A DNA stretch of 64,000 nt, taken from contig JAXHLO010000014.1 in NCBI GenBank assembly GCA_034522075.1, forward strand, positions 1 to 64,000, read 5' to 3'. Position 1 is the first letter of the stretch, and each line of letters starts with the position of its first letter. Source of the stretch: UBA7803 sp034522075. GTDB lineage: Bacteria; Pseudomonadota; Gammaproteobacteria; Pseudomonadales; Azotimanducaceae. The notes under the pieces were generated by a model, which was not told the DNA's origin, did no database searches, and saw only the letters and a program-made list of their open reading frames with translations. Shown in pieces: positions 46,294 through 55,177 of this stretch. The translations under genes and the position numbers were made by a program.

Positions 46294-47860
46294 TTATGGA
46301 CGGAGGGATTCCAGGTCTGACCTGAGCGGGTTGTCGGCGAAGCGATACTTCCACACCCGCGGGGTGAGTTCGATCACCTGCTTGGCAGGATGCTGACTGA
46401 TCCGCTGCAGCACGTCGACCAGGTAGGTGTAGGGATCCACCCCGTGTAGCCGGCAGGTCACCAGCAGGCTCTGGATGATGCCCACGTGCTTGGCGCCGAG
46501 CTCGGTCCAGCAGAACAACCAGGCTTTGCGCCCCATGGGTATCGGCCGCAAGGCTCGCTCGAGATGGTTGGTGTCGATGGCGACATCGGGGTCGGATAGA
46601 AAGACCTCCAGCGCCTCGCGCCGCGCCCAGACATAGCCGATCGCCTTGGCCAGCGGGTTCGAGGGCACCAGATCGGTACGCTCGCGTTGACCGTCACACC
46701 AGTCCCAGAACTTGCGCACCGCCGGCAGGCTGTGGTCCCGGCGGTATTCGAGCTTGTTGAGACCGGTGAGGTCCTTCTTGCGGATCTCGGCTTCGAACCG
46801 GTACAACTCGCCGATCAGGGCCAGCGCTTCACCGGCCGCCTCGGGCTCGGCCTTGAGTGCCTTGTCGAACGCCCTCCTGCTGTGAGCCCAGCAAGCTGCG
46901 TGGGTACACGCGGCGGCCTTCGCCGCATACTTCCCGTAGCCGGCGAAGCCGTCGGTCAAGAGCGTGCCGTGGAAGTTCTCGCCCAGGATGGCCGGCACGT
47001 GGGCGGACGCCCGGGACGGCGCATAGCTGAACACGACCTCGTCGGCTTCTCCGTAGATGGGCCAGAAGTAGCCCTGGCGCATCTTGCCCTGCTGCTTGCG
47101 CCCGGCCTTGATCGGGGTTTCGTCCATGGCCAGCACCCGGCTTTGCAGGATGTGCTCGCGCTGGGCGTCGACGATGGGTTCGAGCAAGCCAATGGCCCGC
47201 TTGCCGAGTTCGGTCAGCGTGCCCCGGCTCACCGTGATGCCGGCCTGCGCCAGGCGATGGTGTTGGCGGTAGAGGGGTAAGTGATGACAGAACTTGTCCA
47301 CCAGCATGCCGGCTAAGAAGCTCACATCGGCAAAGCTCTTGTCCAGCACGTTCTCCGGCGCCGGGACATGGATGAGCACCCCGTCCTGCTTCAACACCGG
47401 CCGCACATACTTCAGGACCACGTAGCTGCCGGGGCGCTGGGCCAGGCGGTAGGTGATCTTCTCGCTGATCTTCTCGGCCGGCGTGGTGGGGTCGATATCG
47501 GCGGCCATCATCTCGATGGTTTCCACCGGCACCGAGTCGTCGAAGCGCAGGCCCGTATCGGTCACGCAGTCGTCGTCCCGGCGTTTCTTGCCTTTGCGGC
47601 GCTGGTAGGTGACGGTCTCCTGCGCCACCGCCTGCGGCGGTTTCGCCTCGCCGGCGAGCAGATCGCCTTGCCCGGGGGCATCGATCAGGCGCTTCTCGGA
47701 TTTCTCGCCAAAGAGCTGGCGCTTGAACCAGTCGAGCTGGTGTTTGAGCTCGGCGATCTGTTCGTCTTGCAGGCGAGTCCGAGCGAGCAGGATCTTCATA
47801 GGAGACGTCCGTTTCCTCAGTGTTTTTGCTGGGTTTGGACGCCGATGCCATGGCAGACAT
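46294..47860 (-). CDS. tnpC: IS66 transposase TnpC, one frame break near N-terminus
   Basis: DDE transposase of IS66. Most of the protein (from 47799 down) is one frame of 501 codons. It includes a zinc-finger/helix region, RVLAMDETPIKAG (first Asp), LLTDGFAGYGKY (second Asp), TNHLERALRPIPMGRK (Glu) and a C-terminal ISQHPAKQVIELTPRVW. The natural start is ATG 47860, which overlaps the tnpB stop as TAATG and begins MSAMASASKPSKNTEETDV; that reading must shift frame near 47800-47810 to join KILLARTRLQDEQIAELKHQ. An alternative is initiation at ATG 47799 with loss of about 20 residues. Confidence 0.88.
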
Positions 47861-48298
47861 TATGCCAACTCCCGCTCGTTGGCGCACGCGTTATCTGGCT
47901 GCCAGGCTGACTTTTTCCTGGGTTTATCCACCGCCTGGTGTAACGTGGCGGGCATTGCTGGACGGCGGTAGCGGCGACGCTGCTCGAAGCGCTCCCGGCT
48001 CAACCCCTCGACGATCAGCCGCAGGGTCATCAGGTCGATGGTCCGCTTTCCCGTGCTGTCCCAGTCGACTTGGAACTGACCAGCCTCCAGGCGCTTTGAC
48101 CAGATGCAGTAACCGGTGCGGTCGAAGTACAAACACTTGAGCTGGGTACGCCGGCGGTTGACGAAGATGAACAAAGCGCCGCTCAGGGTATCCGCCCATC
48201 TGGTTCCTGGCCAGCGCCGACAGCGAGTCGTAGGATTTACGCATATCGGTCGGCTGCGTGCACAGTAAGATCCGCAGCCGATCCTCGGGCAGGAACAT
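47860..48298 (-). CDS. tnpB: IS66 accessory protein TnpB, one frame break
   Basis: IS66 Orf2 family protein needed for transposition. Begins MFLPEDRLRILLCTQPTDMR and SYDSLSALARNQMG; near 48185-48195 the frame changes to FIFVNRRRTQLKCLYFDRTG, then RLEAGQFQVDWDSTGKRTID. Together these make a normal TnpB with a somewhat long tail. The start overlaps the tnpA stop (TGATG) and the stop overlaps the tnpC start (TAATG), the usual coupled layout of the IS. Confidence 0.87.
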
Positions 48299-48573
48299 CA
48301 GCGCCGCGCCAGCCGCAGCACCAGACCATCGCCGAGTTCGAGTTCCATATCCCAGCCGCGCACCGGCTCCGCCGCCGGCGCTGCCACCTCCACGAAGGGC
48401 ATGCTCACCGGCTCGCAGTGGCTCAGCCGAATTTCAGCTCGCCGCAGCGATTCCCGACGCAATCCCTTGCGCTCGCAGAAACTTTTCCGGTCAAGACCAC
48501 TGGTTCGGAATTCATCGAGGATCTCGCGCCATTGCTCAGGCGTGCGGTGGATACGGCGGCGGGGCGTCTTCAT
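48298..48573 (-). CDS. tnpA: IS66 accessory protein TnpA
   Basis: 91-residue IS66 OrfA with a helix-turn-helix-like stretch (RTPEQWREILDEFRTSGLD, then KSFCERKGLRRESLRR). Ends in a short beta-rich tail (DMELELGDGLVLRLARR). First gene of the IS; about 80 bases separate its start from the IS end. Confidence 0.85.
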   Translation of the reverse strand: MKTPRRRIHRTPEQWREILDEFRTSGLDRKSFCERKGLRRESLRRAEIRLSHCEPVSMPFVEVAAPAAEPVRGWDMELELGDGLVLRLARR

Positions 48574-48775
48574 CGGGTTCCTCTCTCTGCAATCAGGAAC
48601 CCGAACTGTGAAACGGAATCTTCAGGCGCGGAAGAACGTCCTAACTTGAGCGCTTACCCTGACACTGGCCCGAAGTCCGCAAAGACTACGAGCCACGCCG
48701 ATACAGATCAGAGAGTTAGGCGCGGACGAATCAAGCGGTTGGATTGCGGCATTGGATACCGTCAGGGAATAGTAA

Positions 48776-48808
48776 TTCTGTCTCTTCAATATTTGTTGTA
48801 TAATTGAA
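48776..48808 (+). promoter_or_regulatory. arsR promoter with ArsR-type operator
   Basis: A perfect -10 TATAAT (48799-48804) follows a weak -35 TTCTGT (48776-48781) after 17 bases. TTCAAT (48785-48790) and ATTGAA (48803-48808) form an inverted repeat overlapping the -10, where an ArsR dimer would block RNA polymerase. The -10 ends six bases before the arsR ATG, and no Shine-Dalgarno is present. Confidence 0.6.
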
Positions 48809-48810
48809 AT

Positions 48811-49188
48811 ATGGAAAAAAGCACAGCAACCACAATTTTTGAATCGCTCTCGTCGGGTGTGCGGCTGGATGCGTACCGCTTGCTCGTCAAGAAAGGGGCG
48901 GACGGTATGGTCGCTGGCGAGATCGCGTCGGCGCTCGACATACCCCCGACCAACCTGTCCTTCCACCTCAAGGCGCTGACGCAGGCCGGGATGCTCACCG
49001 TCACGCAGGAAGGACGTTTCCAGCGCTATCGAGCCAACATTCCGCTGATGCTGGATTTGATCGCCTACCTGACGGAAGAGTGCTGCGCAGGCCACCCTGA
49101 GCAATGCGCTGACTTGCGTGTGGCCTCTCGGTGCTCCGAGACGTTACTTCCGCCGCTTTCATCAACTCCCGTGAAACCTGAACATTGA
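48811..49188 (+). CDS. arsR: Arsenic-responsive repressor ArsR
   Basis: ArsR/SmtB winged-helix repressor, 125 residues. The DNA-binding helix region reads PPTNLSFHLKALTQAGML. The As(III)-binding Cys residues are at the C-terminal side (ECCAGHPEQCADL; Cys91, Cys92, Cys99), the arrangement of the Acidithiobacillus-type ArsR; the E. coli plasmid type has them in the DNA-binding helix instead. First gene of arsRDA-acr3; likely autoregulated through the overlapping operator. The transcript may be leaderless. Confidence 0.93.
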   Translation: MEKSTATTIFESLSSGVRLDAYRLLVKKGADGMVAGEIASALDIPPTNLSFHLKALTQAGMLTVTQEGRFQRYRANIPLMLDLIAYLTEECCAGHPEQCADLRVASRCSETLLPPLSSTPVKPEH

Positions 49189-49200
49189 TGGAGATATCCA

Positions 49201-49563
49201 ATGACAACCATTCAAATCTATGACCCGGCCCTGTGCTGTAGCACTGGCGTATGCGGCGTTGATGTTGACCAGGCGCTGGTGAGCTTTTCCGCTGATGCGG
49301 ATTGGGCCAGGCAGAACGGTGCGCAGATCGAACGCTTCAATCTGGCGCAACAACCGATTGCCTTTGCCGAAAACGCGGTTGTCAAGTCCTTTCTCGAACG
49401 CTCCGGACAGGACGCCCTGCCGCTCGTGCTGATCGACGGTGAAATGGCCCTGGCCGGCCGCTACCCGACCCGCAGCGAACTGGCCCGCTGGGCAAATATT
49501 GTCGAGCCGACCGACAGCCAACCCCAAAAAGCGAGCTGCTGCACGGGCACCCGTTGCTGCTGA
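49201..49563 (+). CDS. arsD: Arsenic metallochaperone ArsD
   Basis: Delivers As(III)/Sb(III) to the ArsA ATPase and weakly represses the operon. 120 residues. Cys12-Cys13-Cys18 (PALCCSTGVCG) form the metal-transfer site; vicinal pairs at the C-terminus (ASCCTGTRCC, 113/114 and 119/120) match the long ArsD form. Thioredoxin-like fold wording: DALPLVLIDGEMALAGRYP. Lies between arsR and arsA as in plasmid ars operons. Confidence 0.95.
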   Translation: MTTIQIYDPALCCSTGVCGVDVDQALVSFSADADWARQNGAQIERFNLAQQPIAFAENAVVKSFLERSGQDALPLVLIDGEMALAGRYPTRSELARWANIVEPTDSQPQKASCCTGTRCC

Positions 49564-49580
49564 TTGCCGGAGACATCCGT

Positions 49581-51369
49581 ATGAACTTTCTTGATCACCC
49601 ACCGCGTTTCTTTTTCTTCACCGGCAAAGGTGGCGTGGGCAAGACCTCCATCGCCTGCGCGACCGCCGTGAAGCTGGCGGGTGAAGGCAAGCGCGTGCTG
49701 CTGGTCAGCACCGACCCGGCCTCCAACGTGGGGCAGGTGTTCGGCGTGACCATTGGCAATGCGATTACCGCCATCCCCGCCGTACCGAATCTGTTTGCGC
49801 TGGAAATCGACCCGCAGGCCGCCGCCCAAGCCTATCGCGACCGCATCGTCGGCCCGGTGCGCGGCGTGTTGCCCGATACCGTGGTCAAGGGCATCGAGGA
49901 ACAGCTCTCCGGCGCCTGCACCACCGAGATCGCGGCTTTCGACGAGTTCACCGCACTGTTGATCGATTCCGCGCTGACCGCCGACTACGACCACATTCTG
50001 TTCGACACCGCACCCACCGGGCACACGATTCGTTTGCTGCAGTTGCCCGGCGCCTGGAGTGGTTTCCTGGAAGAAGGCAAGGGTGATGCCTCGTGCCTGG
50101 GCCCGCTGGCGGGACTGGAAAAACAACGGGAACAGTACAAGGCTGCTGTAGACGCACTGGCCGATGCCGCCCGCACGCGGCTGGTTTTGGTCGCTCGTGC
50201 GCAAGCGTCTACGCTGCGCGAAGTGGCCCGCACTCACGAGGAACTCGCGGACATCGGCCTGCGCCAGCAATACCTCGTGATCAATGGCGTGTTGCCAGCC
50301 AGTGCGGCTGACAAGGATGAGCTCGCCGCCGCCGTGTACGCGCGCGAACAAGCGGCGATCGCGGCGATTCCTGCCGTACTGAGCGCACTGCCCCAAGATC
50401 AGATCGCACTCAAATCCTTCAATCTGGTGGGTCTCGATGCCTTGCACCATTTGCTGGACAGCACCGAAGCGCTGGTTGATGCTCCGGCGACAGCAAACCG
50501 CCGAACCACTGGAGGCGCCGACGCTGGCGACACTGGTGGATGAGATCGCCGCCGACGGCCATGGCCTGGTGATGGTGATGGGCAAAGGCGGTGTCGGCAA
50601 AACCACGCTGGCGGCAGCGGTTGCCGTTGAACTCGCCCATCGCGGCCTGCCGGTTCACCTGACCACCTCCGATCCGGCCGCGCATCTCACCGAAACCCTC
50701 AGCGAAACGCTCGATCACCTGAGCGTGAGCCGCATCGACCCGCACGCCGAGACCGAACGCTACCGCCAGCATGTGCTGGAAACCAAAGGCGCCAAGCTCG
50801 ATGCCCAGGGTCGTGCCTTGCTGGAAGAAGACTTGCGTTCGCCCTGTACCGAGGAGATCGCCGTGTTCCAGGCCTTCTCCCGCATCATCCGCGAAGCGGG
50901 CAAGAAGTTCGTGGTGATGGACACCGCGCCCACCGGACACACCCTGCTGCTGCTGGATGCCACCGGCGCCTACCACCGGGAAATTGCCCGTCAGATGGGC
51001 GACAAGGGCATCCACTTCACCACCCCGATGATGCAGTTGCAGGACCCGAAGCAAACCAAGGTACTGCTGGTCACGCTGGCAGAGACCACCCCGGTACTGG
51101 AAGCCGCCAACCTGCAGGACGATCTGCGCCGCGCCGGCATCGAACCCTGGGCCTGGATCATCAACAACAGCATTGCCGCCGCGCGCACCCACTCGCCGCT
51201 GCTGCTGCAACGCGCCGCCAATGAACGCCGTGAAATCGACGCCGTGGCCAAGGTGCATGCCCGGCGTTATGCACTGGTGCCGCTGCTGAAAGACGAACCC
51301 GTCGGGCAGAAGAACCTGCGTGCGTTGTCACAGAGCCAGGCAGCAAGCAACGATGAGGATGCCGCATGA
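49581..51369 (+). CDS. arsA: Arsenite-transporting ATPase ArsA, one frame break in the linker
   Basis: Two-domain ATPase that energises arsenite efflux. A1: P-loop TGKGGVGKTS (residues 14-23), Cys113 in GACTTEIAAF, Cys172 in DASCLG, and DTAPTGHTIRLLQLP. A2: MGKGGVGKTTLAA, SPCTEEIAVF with the third As-binding Cys (equivalent to Cys422), and DTAPTGHTLLLLDATG. The frame changes near 50485-50500, in the linker between LVDAPAT and AEPLEAPTL. Both halves are complete, so a base error is most likely, though two-polypeptide ArsA also exists. ArsA normally pairs with ArsB; here the porter is Acr3. Confidence 0.92.
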
Positions 51370-52478
51370 GCACCGCGTCACCGATCGGTTTTTTTGAGCG
51401 CTACCTGTCGCTGTGGGTCGCATTGTGCATTGCCGCCGGCATTGGCCTGGGCAGTGCTTTTCCCGCACTGTTTCAATCCCTGGCCGGCCTCGAATACGGC
51501 TCCGTCAACTTCATCGTCGCCGTGCTGATCTGGTTCATGGTGTATCCGATGATGGTGTCGGTGGACTTCTCCAGCCTCAAGCGCATCCACGAACGTCCCA
51601 AGGGGCTGATCATCACGCTGGTGGTGAACTGGCTGATCAAGCCGTTCACCATGGCGGGCCTCGGCGTGTTGTTCTTCCATTACTTTTTCATTGACCTGAT
51701 CGATCCGGCCAACGCCAGTCAGTACATCGCCGGGCTGATTCTGCTGGGCGCCGCGCCCTGCACCGCCATGGTGTTTGTCTGGTCACAACTCACCCGTGGC
51801 GACGCCACCTACACGCTGGCGCAGGTGGCGCTCAATGATGTGATCATGATCTTCGCCTTTGCGCCCATCGTGGCCTTGCTGCTGGGTGTCACCGATATCC
51901 AGGTGCCCTGGGCGACCCTGATTCTGTCCGTGGGTCTGTACGTGCTGATTCCGCTGATCGCCGGGGTCATCACCCGCATCAGACTGAGTCGACATGCCGA
52001 CAACCCCGCGCAAGCCGATCTCGCGGTGTCGCGCTTCAACGCCCGCGTCAAACCACTGTCGATACTGGGGCTGCTGGGCACCGTGGTGCTGCTGTTTGGT
52101 TTTCAAGGCCAGATCATCCTCGATCAACCCTTGCTGATTGCGCTGATCGCAGTACCGCTGCTGATCCAGTCCTATGGCATTTTCGCCATCGCTTACGGCG
52201 CGGCGCGACTGTGGAAAGTCCCGTTCAATGTGGCGGCGCCCTGCGCACTGATCGGCACCTCCAATTTCTTCGAACTGGCCGTGGCGGTGGCGATTGGCTT
52301 GTTCGGCCTCAATTCGGGCGCGGCCCTGGTCACTGTGGTCGGTGTGCTGGTGGAAGTGCCGGTGATGTTATCGCTGGTGTATTTCGCCAACCGCACCCAG
52401 GGTTGGTTCCCCATGACCGCTTCGGCGCCCGACTGCGCGCCAGGAACCAACCAACCAGAAGGAGGGCAGAATGTTTAA
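51366..52478 (+). CDS. acr3: Arsenite efflux porter Acr3
   Basis: Ten-span inner-membrane As(III) exporter of the ACR3 family (often annotated arsB). 370 residues. Essential Cys132 in GAAPCTAMVFVWS, the conserved Glu in GVLVEVPVMLSLVYF, and PMMVSVDFSSLKRI. The ATG overlaps the arsA stop by four bases, so production is coupled to the ATPase. An ArsD-ArsA-Acr3 set would work as a primary pump; Acr3 alone is driven by the membrane potential. Confidence 0.95.
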   Translation: MSTASPIGFFERYLSLWVALCIAAGIGLGSAFPALFQSLAGLEYGSVNFIVAVLIWFMVYPMMVSVDFSSLKRIHERPKGLIITLVVNWLIKPFTMAGLGVLFFHYFFIDLIDPANASQYIAGLILLGAAPCTAMVFVWSQLTRGDATYTLAQVALNDVIMIFAFAPIVALLLGVTDIQVPWATLILSVGLYVLIPLIAGVITRIRLSRHADNPAQADLAVSRFNARVKPLSILGLLGTVVLLFGFQGQIILDQPLLIALIAVPLLIQSYGIFAIAYGAARLWKVPFNVAAPCALIGTSNFFELAVAVAIGLFGLNSGAALVTVVGVLVEVPVMLSLVYFANRTQGWFPMTASAPDCAPGTNQPEGGQNV

Positions 52479-53316
52479 TACTGCATTGGTCGCATTGGAT
52501 CTGGCACCCGCCGAGCGCCCCATCGTCGATTGCCTGCCTGATTTGCAAAATTGGGGCGTGCAGCGGGTGGTGCTCACCCATGTGATACAGGTCGGCTACA
52601 TGCAGGGCGCCGCCCTTGCCTACGAGAAGGACTATATCGACTGGCTGGATAAGCTAGCACAACCCTTGCGCGATGCGGGGCTGGAGGTCGCGGTCAGTGT
52701 CCGTGCCAGCGGCCTGCCCGCCGATGAAATCCTGAAGGCAGCGACGGAACACAAAGCCGATCTGATCGTGATCGGTTCCCGTGGCCACAACCTGATCAGC
52801 AAGCTATTTCTCGGCAGCGTGGCCAGAGCAGTCATTCGCAAGACAACACTGCCGCTGCTCCTGGAATGGGTAGAACCGACCGCAGCCGGCACCCAGCAGA
52901 AATGCGAGGCCGTGTGCAAGACAACCCTGCGCCATGTGTTGCTGGCAACGGATTTGTCAACGCAGGCAACAGCGGCAGAGCAAGCGGCCATTCAATTGGC
53001 ACCGAAAGCCGAACAGGTCGACTGCCTGTACGTCATGGAAGCGGCTGACAGCAGCGCAACATCGGTCTCATCGTCTGCCGCGAACGCGGCGTTAGCAGCA
53101 CTGGTGCAACGTATCGAGGCGGCGGGCAGTCACGGCGACAGTGTTGTCCTTGAGGGCAAAGCCTCCAGCGAAATCGCGCGCCATGCTGCGAACCGGGATG
53201 TGTCGCTGATCGTAGTCGGCAAACGTGGCCAGAATCCGCTCGAAAGCCTGTTGATCGGCAGCACCGCCGCCAATCTTTGCGAAATCGCCGGGCGGCCCGT
53301 ATTGATGATGCCTTGA
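52471..53316 (+). CDS. Tandem universal stress protein
   Basis: 281 residues with two UspA-like domains. The first ends with LIVIGSRGHNLISKLFLGSV and ARAVIRKTTLPLLL; the second with LIVVGKRGQNPLESLLIGST and CEIAGRPVLMMP. The G-2x-G-9x-G(S/T) ATP-binding pattern is recognisable in both. It overlaps acr3 by eight bases and precedes arsC, so it is transcribed with the arsenic genes. Usp genes are frequent riders of heavy-metal operons; a direct role in arsenic resistance is not established. Confidence 0.9.
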   Translation: MFNTALVALDLAPAERPIVDCLPDLQNWGVQRVVLTHVIQVGYMQGAALAYEKDYIDWLDKLAQPLRDAGLEVAVSVRASGLPADEILKAATEHKADLIVIGSRGHNLISKLFLGSVARAVIRKTTLPLLLEWVEPTAAGTQQKCEAVCKTTLRHVLLATDLSTQATAAEQAAIQLAPKAEQVDCLYVMEAADSSATSVSSSAANAALAALVQRIEAAGSHGDSVVLEGKASSEIARHAANRDVSLIVVGKRGQNPLESLLIGSTAANLCEIAGRPVLMMP

Positions 53317-53325
53317 GGAACGACT

Positions 53326-54192
53326 ATGACCCGAATTCTATTCCTGTGTGTCGCCAACTCAGCACGCAGCCAAATGGCCGAGGGCTTGGCGCGGCAACTG
53401 CTGGGCGCACACGCCGAGGTGATGAGCGCCGGCTCCCAGCCATCGCGAGTCAACCCGCATGCCATCGCGGCCATGGCGGAAATCGGCATCGATATCAGCC
53501 AGCAGCAGAGTAAGTCGGTGGACACCATCGACTCCGCGGCCATCGACATGGTGGTCACGCTGTGCGCCGAAGAAGTCTGCCCGATTCTGCCGGGCAAGGT
53601 GAAACGCCTTCACTGGCCGATCAGCGATCCCGCCAGTGGCACGAACGCGCTGAGCGGTGAAGAGAATCTGGCGCGCTTTCGCACCGCTCGCGATCAGATC
53701 AAGGCCCGTATCGCAGTGCTGGCAGGCTTGCTCGACATTCCGCCAAGCCCGCAAGCAGAAGAATTTCACGGCAGTATCCGGGTCAACAATCTGCCGGACA
53801 GCGTGCGCTTTTACGCCTGGCTGCTGAACACCTGGCCGAAGGAATGGACCCATCGTTATGCGACGTTTATTCGCAGCGACCTGAACCTCAATTTCGTGCT
53901 GCTGGTATCAGACGGCAAGGATTTGCACCACGACACCCTCTACCATCTGGGCATCGGTGTTGCCGACCGGAGCGCCGTCATTGCGTCCTATCACCAGGCC
54001 GTCGCGTTTGGCGCGCACATTGAAAAGCCGCCGCGCACCACCTGGAAGGGCACGCCACTGCACGAGTTGTGGCTGACAGACCCCGATGGCACGCTGATTG
54101 AAATTTATGCCCGTCTTACCGATGCTGAGCTGGCGCTTAAACCCGCTGACGAGTTACCGGAGTTTCTGGTGCCGGGTACAGGGCCGCAGTGA
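53326..54192 (+). CDS. arsC: Arsenate reductase (thioredoxin-coupled) fused to a VOC/ArsI-CadI-like domain
   Basis: 288 residues. Residues 1-140 are a low-molecular-weight-phosphatase-type arsenate reductase: CX5R loop with Cys8 (LFLCVANSARSQMAEG) and the resolving Cys80/Cys85 pair in VVTLCAEEVCPILPG, the signature of thioredoxin-dependent enzymes. From about 145 a vicinal-oxygen-chelate domain follows (GSIRVNNLPDSVRFYAWLLN, LNLNFVLLV, DTLYHLGIGVADRS, HELWLTDPDGTLIEIY). It resembles the ArsI/CadI glyoxalase-like family with His and Glu metal ligands. The vicinal Cys pair that binds trivalent organoarsenicals in ArsI is not present, so C-As lyase activity is doubtful. Confidence 0.88.
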   Translation: MTRILFLCVANSARSQMAEGLARQLLGAHAEVMSAGSQPSRVNPHAIAAMAEIGIDISQQQSKSVDTIDSAAIDMVVTLCAEEVCPILPGKVKRLHWPISDPASGTNALSGEENLARFRTARDQIKARIAVLAGLLDIPPSPQAEEFHGSIRVNNLPDSVRFYAWLLNTWPKEWTHRYATFIRSDLNLNFVLLVSDGKDLHHDTLYHLGIGVADRSAVIASYHQAVAFGAHIEKPPRTTWKGTPLHELWLTDPDGTLIEIYARLTDAELALKPADELPEFLVPGTGPQ

Positions 54193-54208
54193 TAGTGAAG
54201 CCATACCT

Positions 54209-55153
54209 ATGAAGCCAGCCAGATTTTTCCCCGAGGATGGACGTTACTTCCAGCGCATGGCGCCAACGCCCTTGGTGCCTGTTCAGTTCGAGGCCAAGCA
54301 ACCCGTCATTTGGTGCAAGCTGGAGTTTCTCAATCCCAGTGGCTCCACCAAAGACAGGATCGCTCGTTACATGCTGGAAAAGGCCTGGCGGCGGGGCGAA
54401 ATCGAGCGCGGAAGCTGGGTCGTTGAAGCCTCCAGCGGTTCCACCAGTCTGGCCCTGGCTCTGGCCTGTGCCCAATTGGATCTGCGTTTTCTGGCGGTGA
54501 TGCCGCAAGGGGTCAGCAACGAACGCCTGCTGGGTATTCGCGCCTACGGTGGCGAGGTGCTGATGCTGGACAAAGCCCAGGGTATGGCAGATGCCATAGT
54601 GCGGGCGGAACAGGAAGCCGGTAAACGCGGCGGCATCACCACACGGCAATTTGCAAATCCGGATAACCCTGAAGCCCATCGGTTGTGGACCGCGCAGGAA
54701 ATTCTGACCCAGATACCTGGTGGCCGCGTTGATGGCGTCGTATCAGGAGTCGGTACCGGCGGCACTCTGGTGGGCCTGTTCGAGGGCTTTCGCCAGAGCG
54801 GCTGCGAAGTGACACCCTTTGTGGCACGCCCTGTCAGCCACAGGGCAGTAACAGACATAGAGTGCTGCAGTTTCAGTACGCGCATTCCCGGGGTCATGGA
54901 TGGCATGTCGCGTATTTTCAGTCCTGAGCGACTGCCGGGCTTGATGGAAATCGTGGTGGACGACGATATTGCCATAGAGACCACCCGCACCCTGATCCAC
55001 CACGGCTTCCCTGTAGGGCCGAGTTCCGGCCTCAACTTTGCCGCAGCCCGCCTGGCAGCAGCACATTTGCCACAGGATGCCTGTCTGGTAACGGTTTTGC
55101 CAGATCGCATGGATCGCTATTTTTCTACAGAGTTATTTGAGCCTTTTCGATGA
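54209..55153 (+). CDS. Cysteine-synthase-like PLP enzyme in the ars operon
   Basis: 314-residue fold-type II PLP protein of the cysteine synthase/cystathionine beta-synthase family. The PLP Lys is in NPSGSTKDRIARYML; the phosphate-binding loop reads VVSGVGTGGTLVG; the substrate loop SSGSTSLALALACA resembles TSGNTG of CysK. The C-terminal wall PVGPSSGLNFAAA is family-typical. Start at 54209; the longer frame upstream lies within arsC. It follows arsC by 16 bases. A role in making cysteine/thiols for arsenate reduction is plausible but inferred. Confidence 0.82.
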   Translation: MKPARFFPEDGRYFQRMAPTPLVPVQFEAKQPVIWCKLEFLNPSGSTKDRIARYMLEKAWRRGEIERGSWVVEASSGSTSLALALACAQLDLRFLAVMPQGVSNERLLGIRAYGGEVLMLDKAQGMADAIVRAEQEAGKRGGITTRQFANPDNPEAHRLWTAQEILTQIPGGRVDGVVSGVGTGGTLVGLFEGFRQSGCEVTPFVARPVSHRAVTDIECCSFSTRIPGVMDGMSRIFSPERLPGLMEIVVDDDIAIETTRTLIHHGFPVGPSSGLNFAAARLAAAHLPQDACLVTVLPDRMDRYFSTELFEPFR

Positions 55154-55177
55154 TATGAGTTCCATGGGTGCTCTCTG

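Larger units (their letters stand above)
46273..48657 (-). mobile_element. IS66-family insertion sequence
   Basis: 2385 bp. The ends begin GTAAGCGC on both sides (left 46273-46280; right as complement ending at 48657), the standard IS66 terminus, with partial identity further in. Flanking octamers CCTGAAAC (46265-46272) and CCTGACAC (48658-48665) are an 8-bp target duplication with one mismatch, the size typical of IS66. It contains tnpA, tnpB and tnpC on the minus strand. tnpB and tnpC each show a frame break, so the copy may be inactive or the sequence erroneous. Confidence 0.88.

Noticed and set aside
46089..46325. Open frame of 78 codons running from the island's left end into the IS66 element
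   Set aside because: It crosses the IS boundary and has no conserved features; a chance frame.
48658..48810. Search for an integrase remnant between IS66 and arsR and in 46067-46272
   Set aside because: No tyrosine-recombinase motif (R, HxxR or Y boxes) could be recognised in any frame with the IS removed.
49581..51369. Reading arsA as two separate genes (ArsA1 and ArsA2)
   Set aside because: The linker sequence continues across the frame change and the second half has no Shine-Dalgarno at its possible starts. The many similar single-base breaks nearby make an error more likely, though the split form is not excluded.
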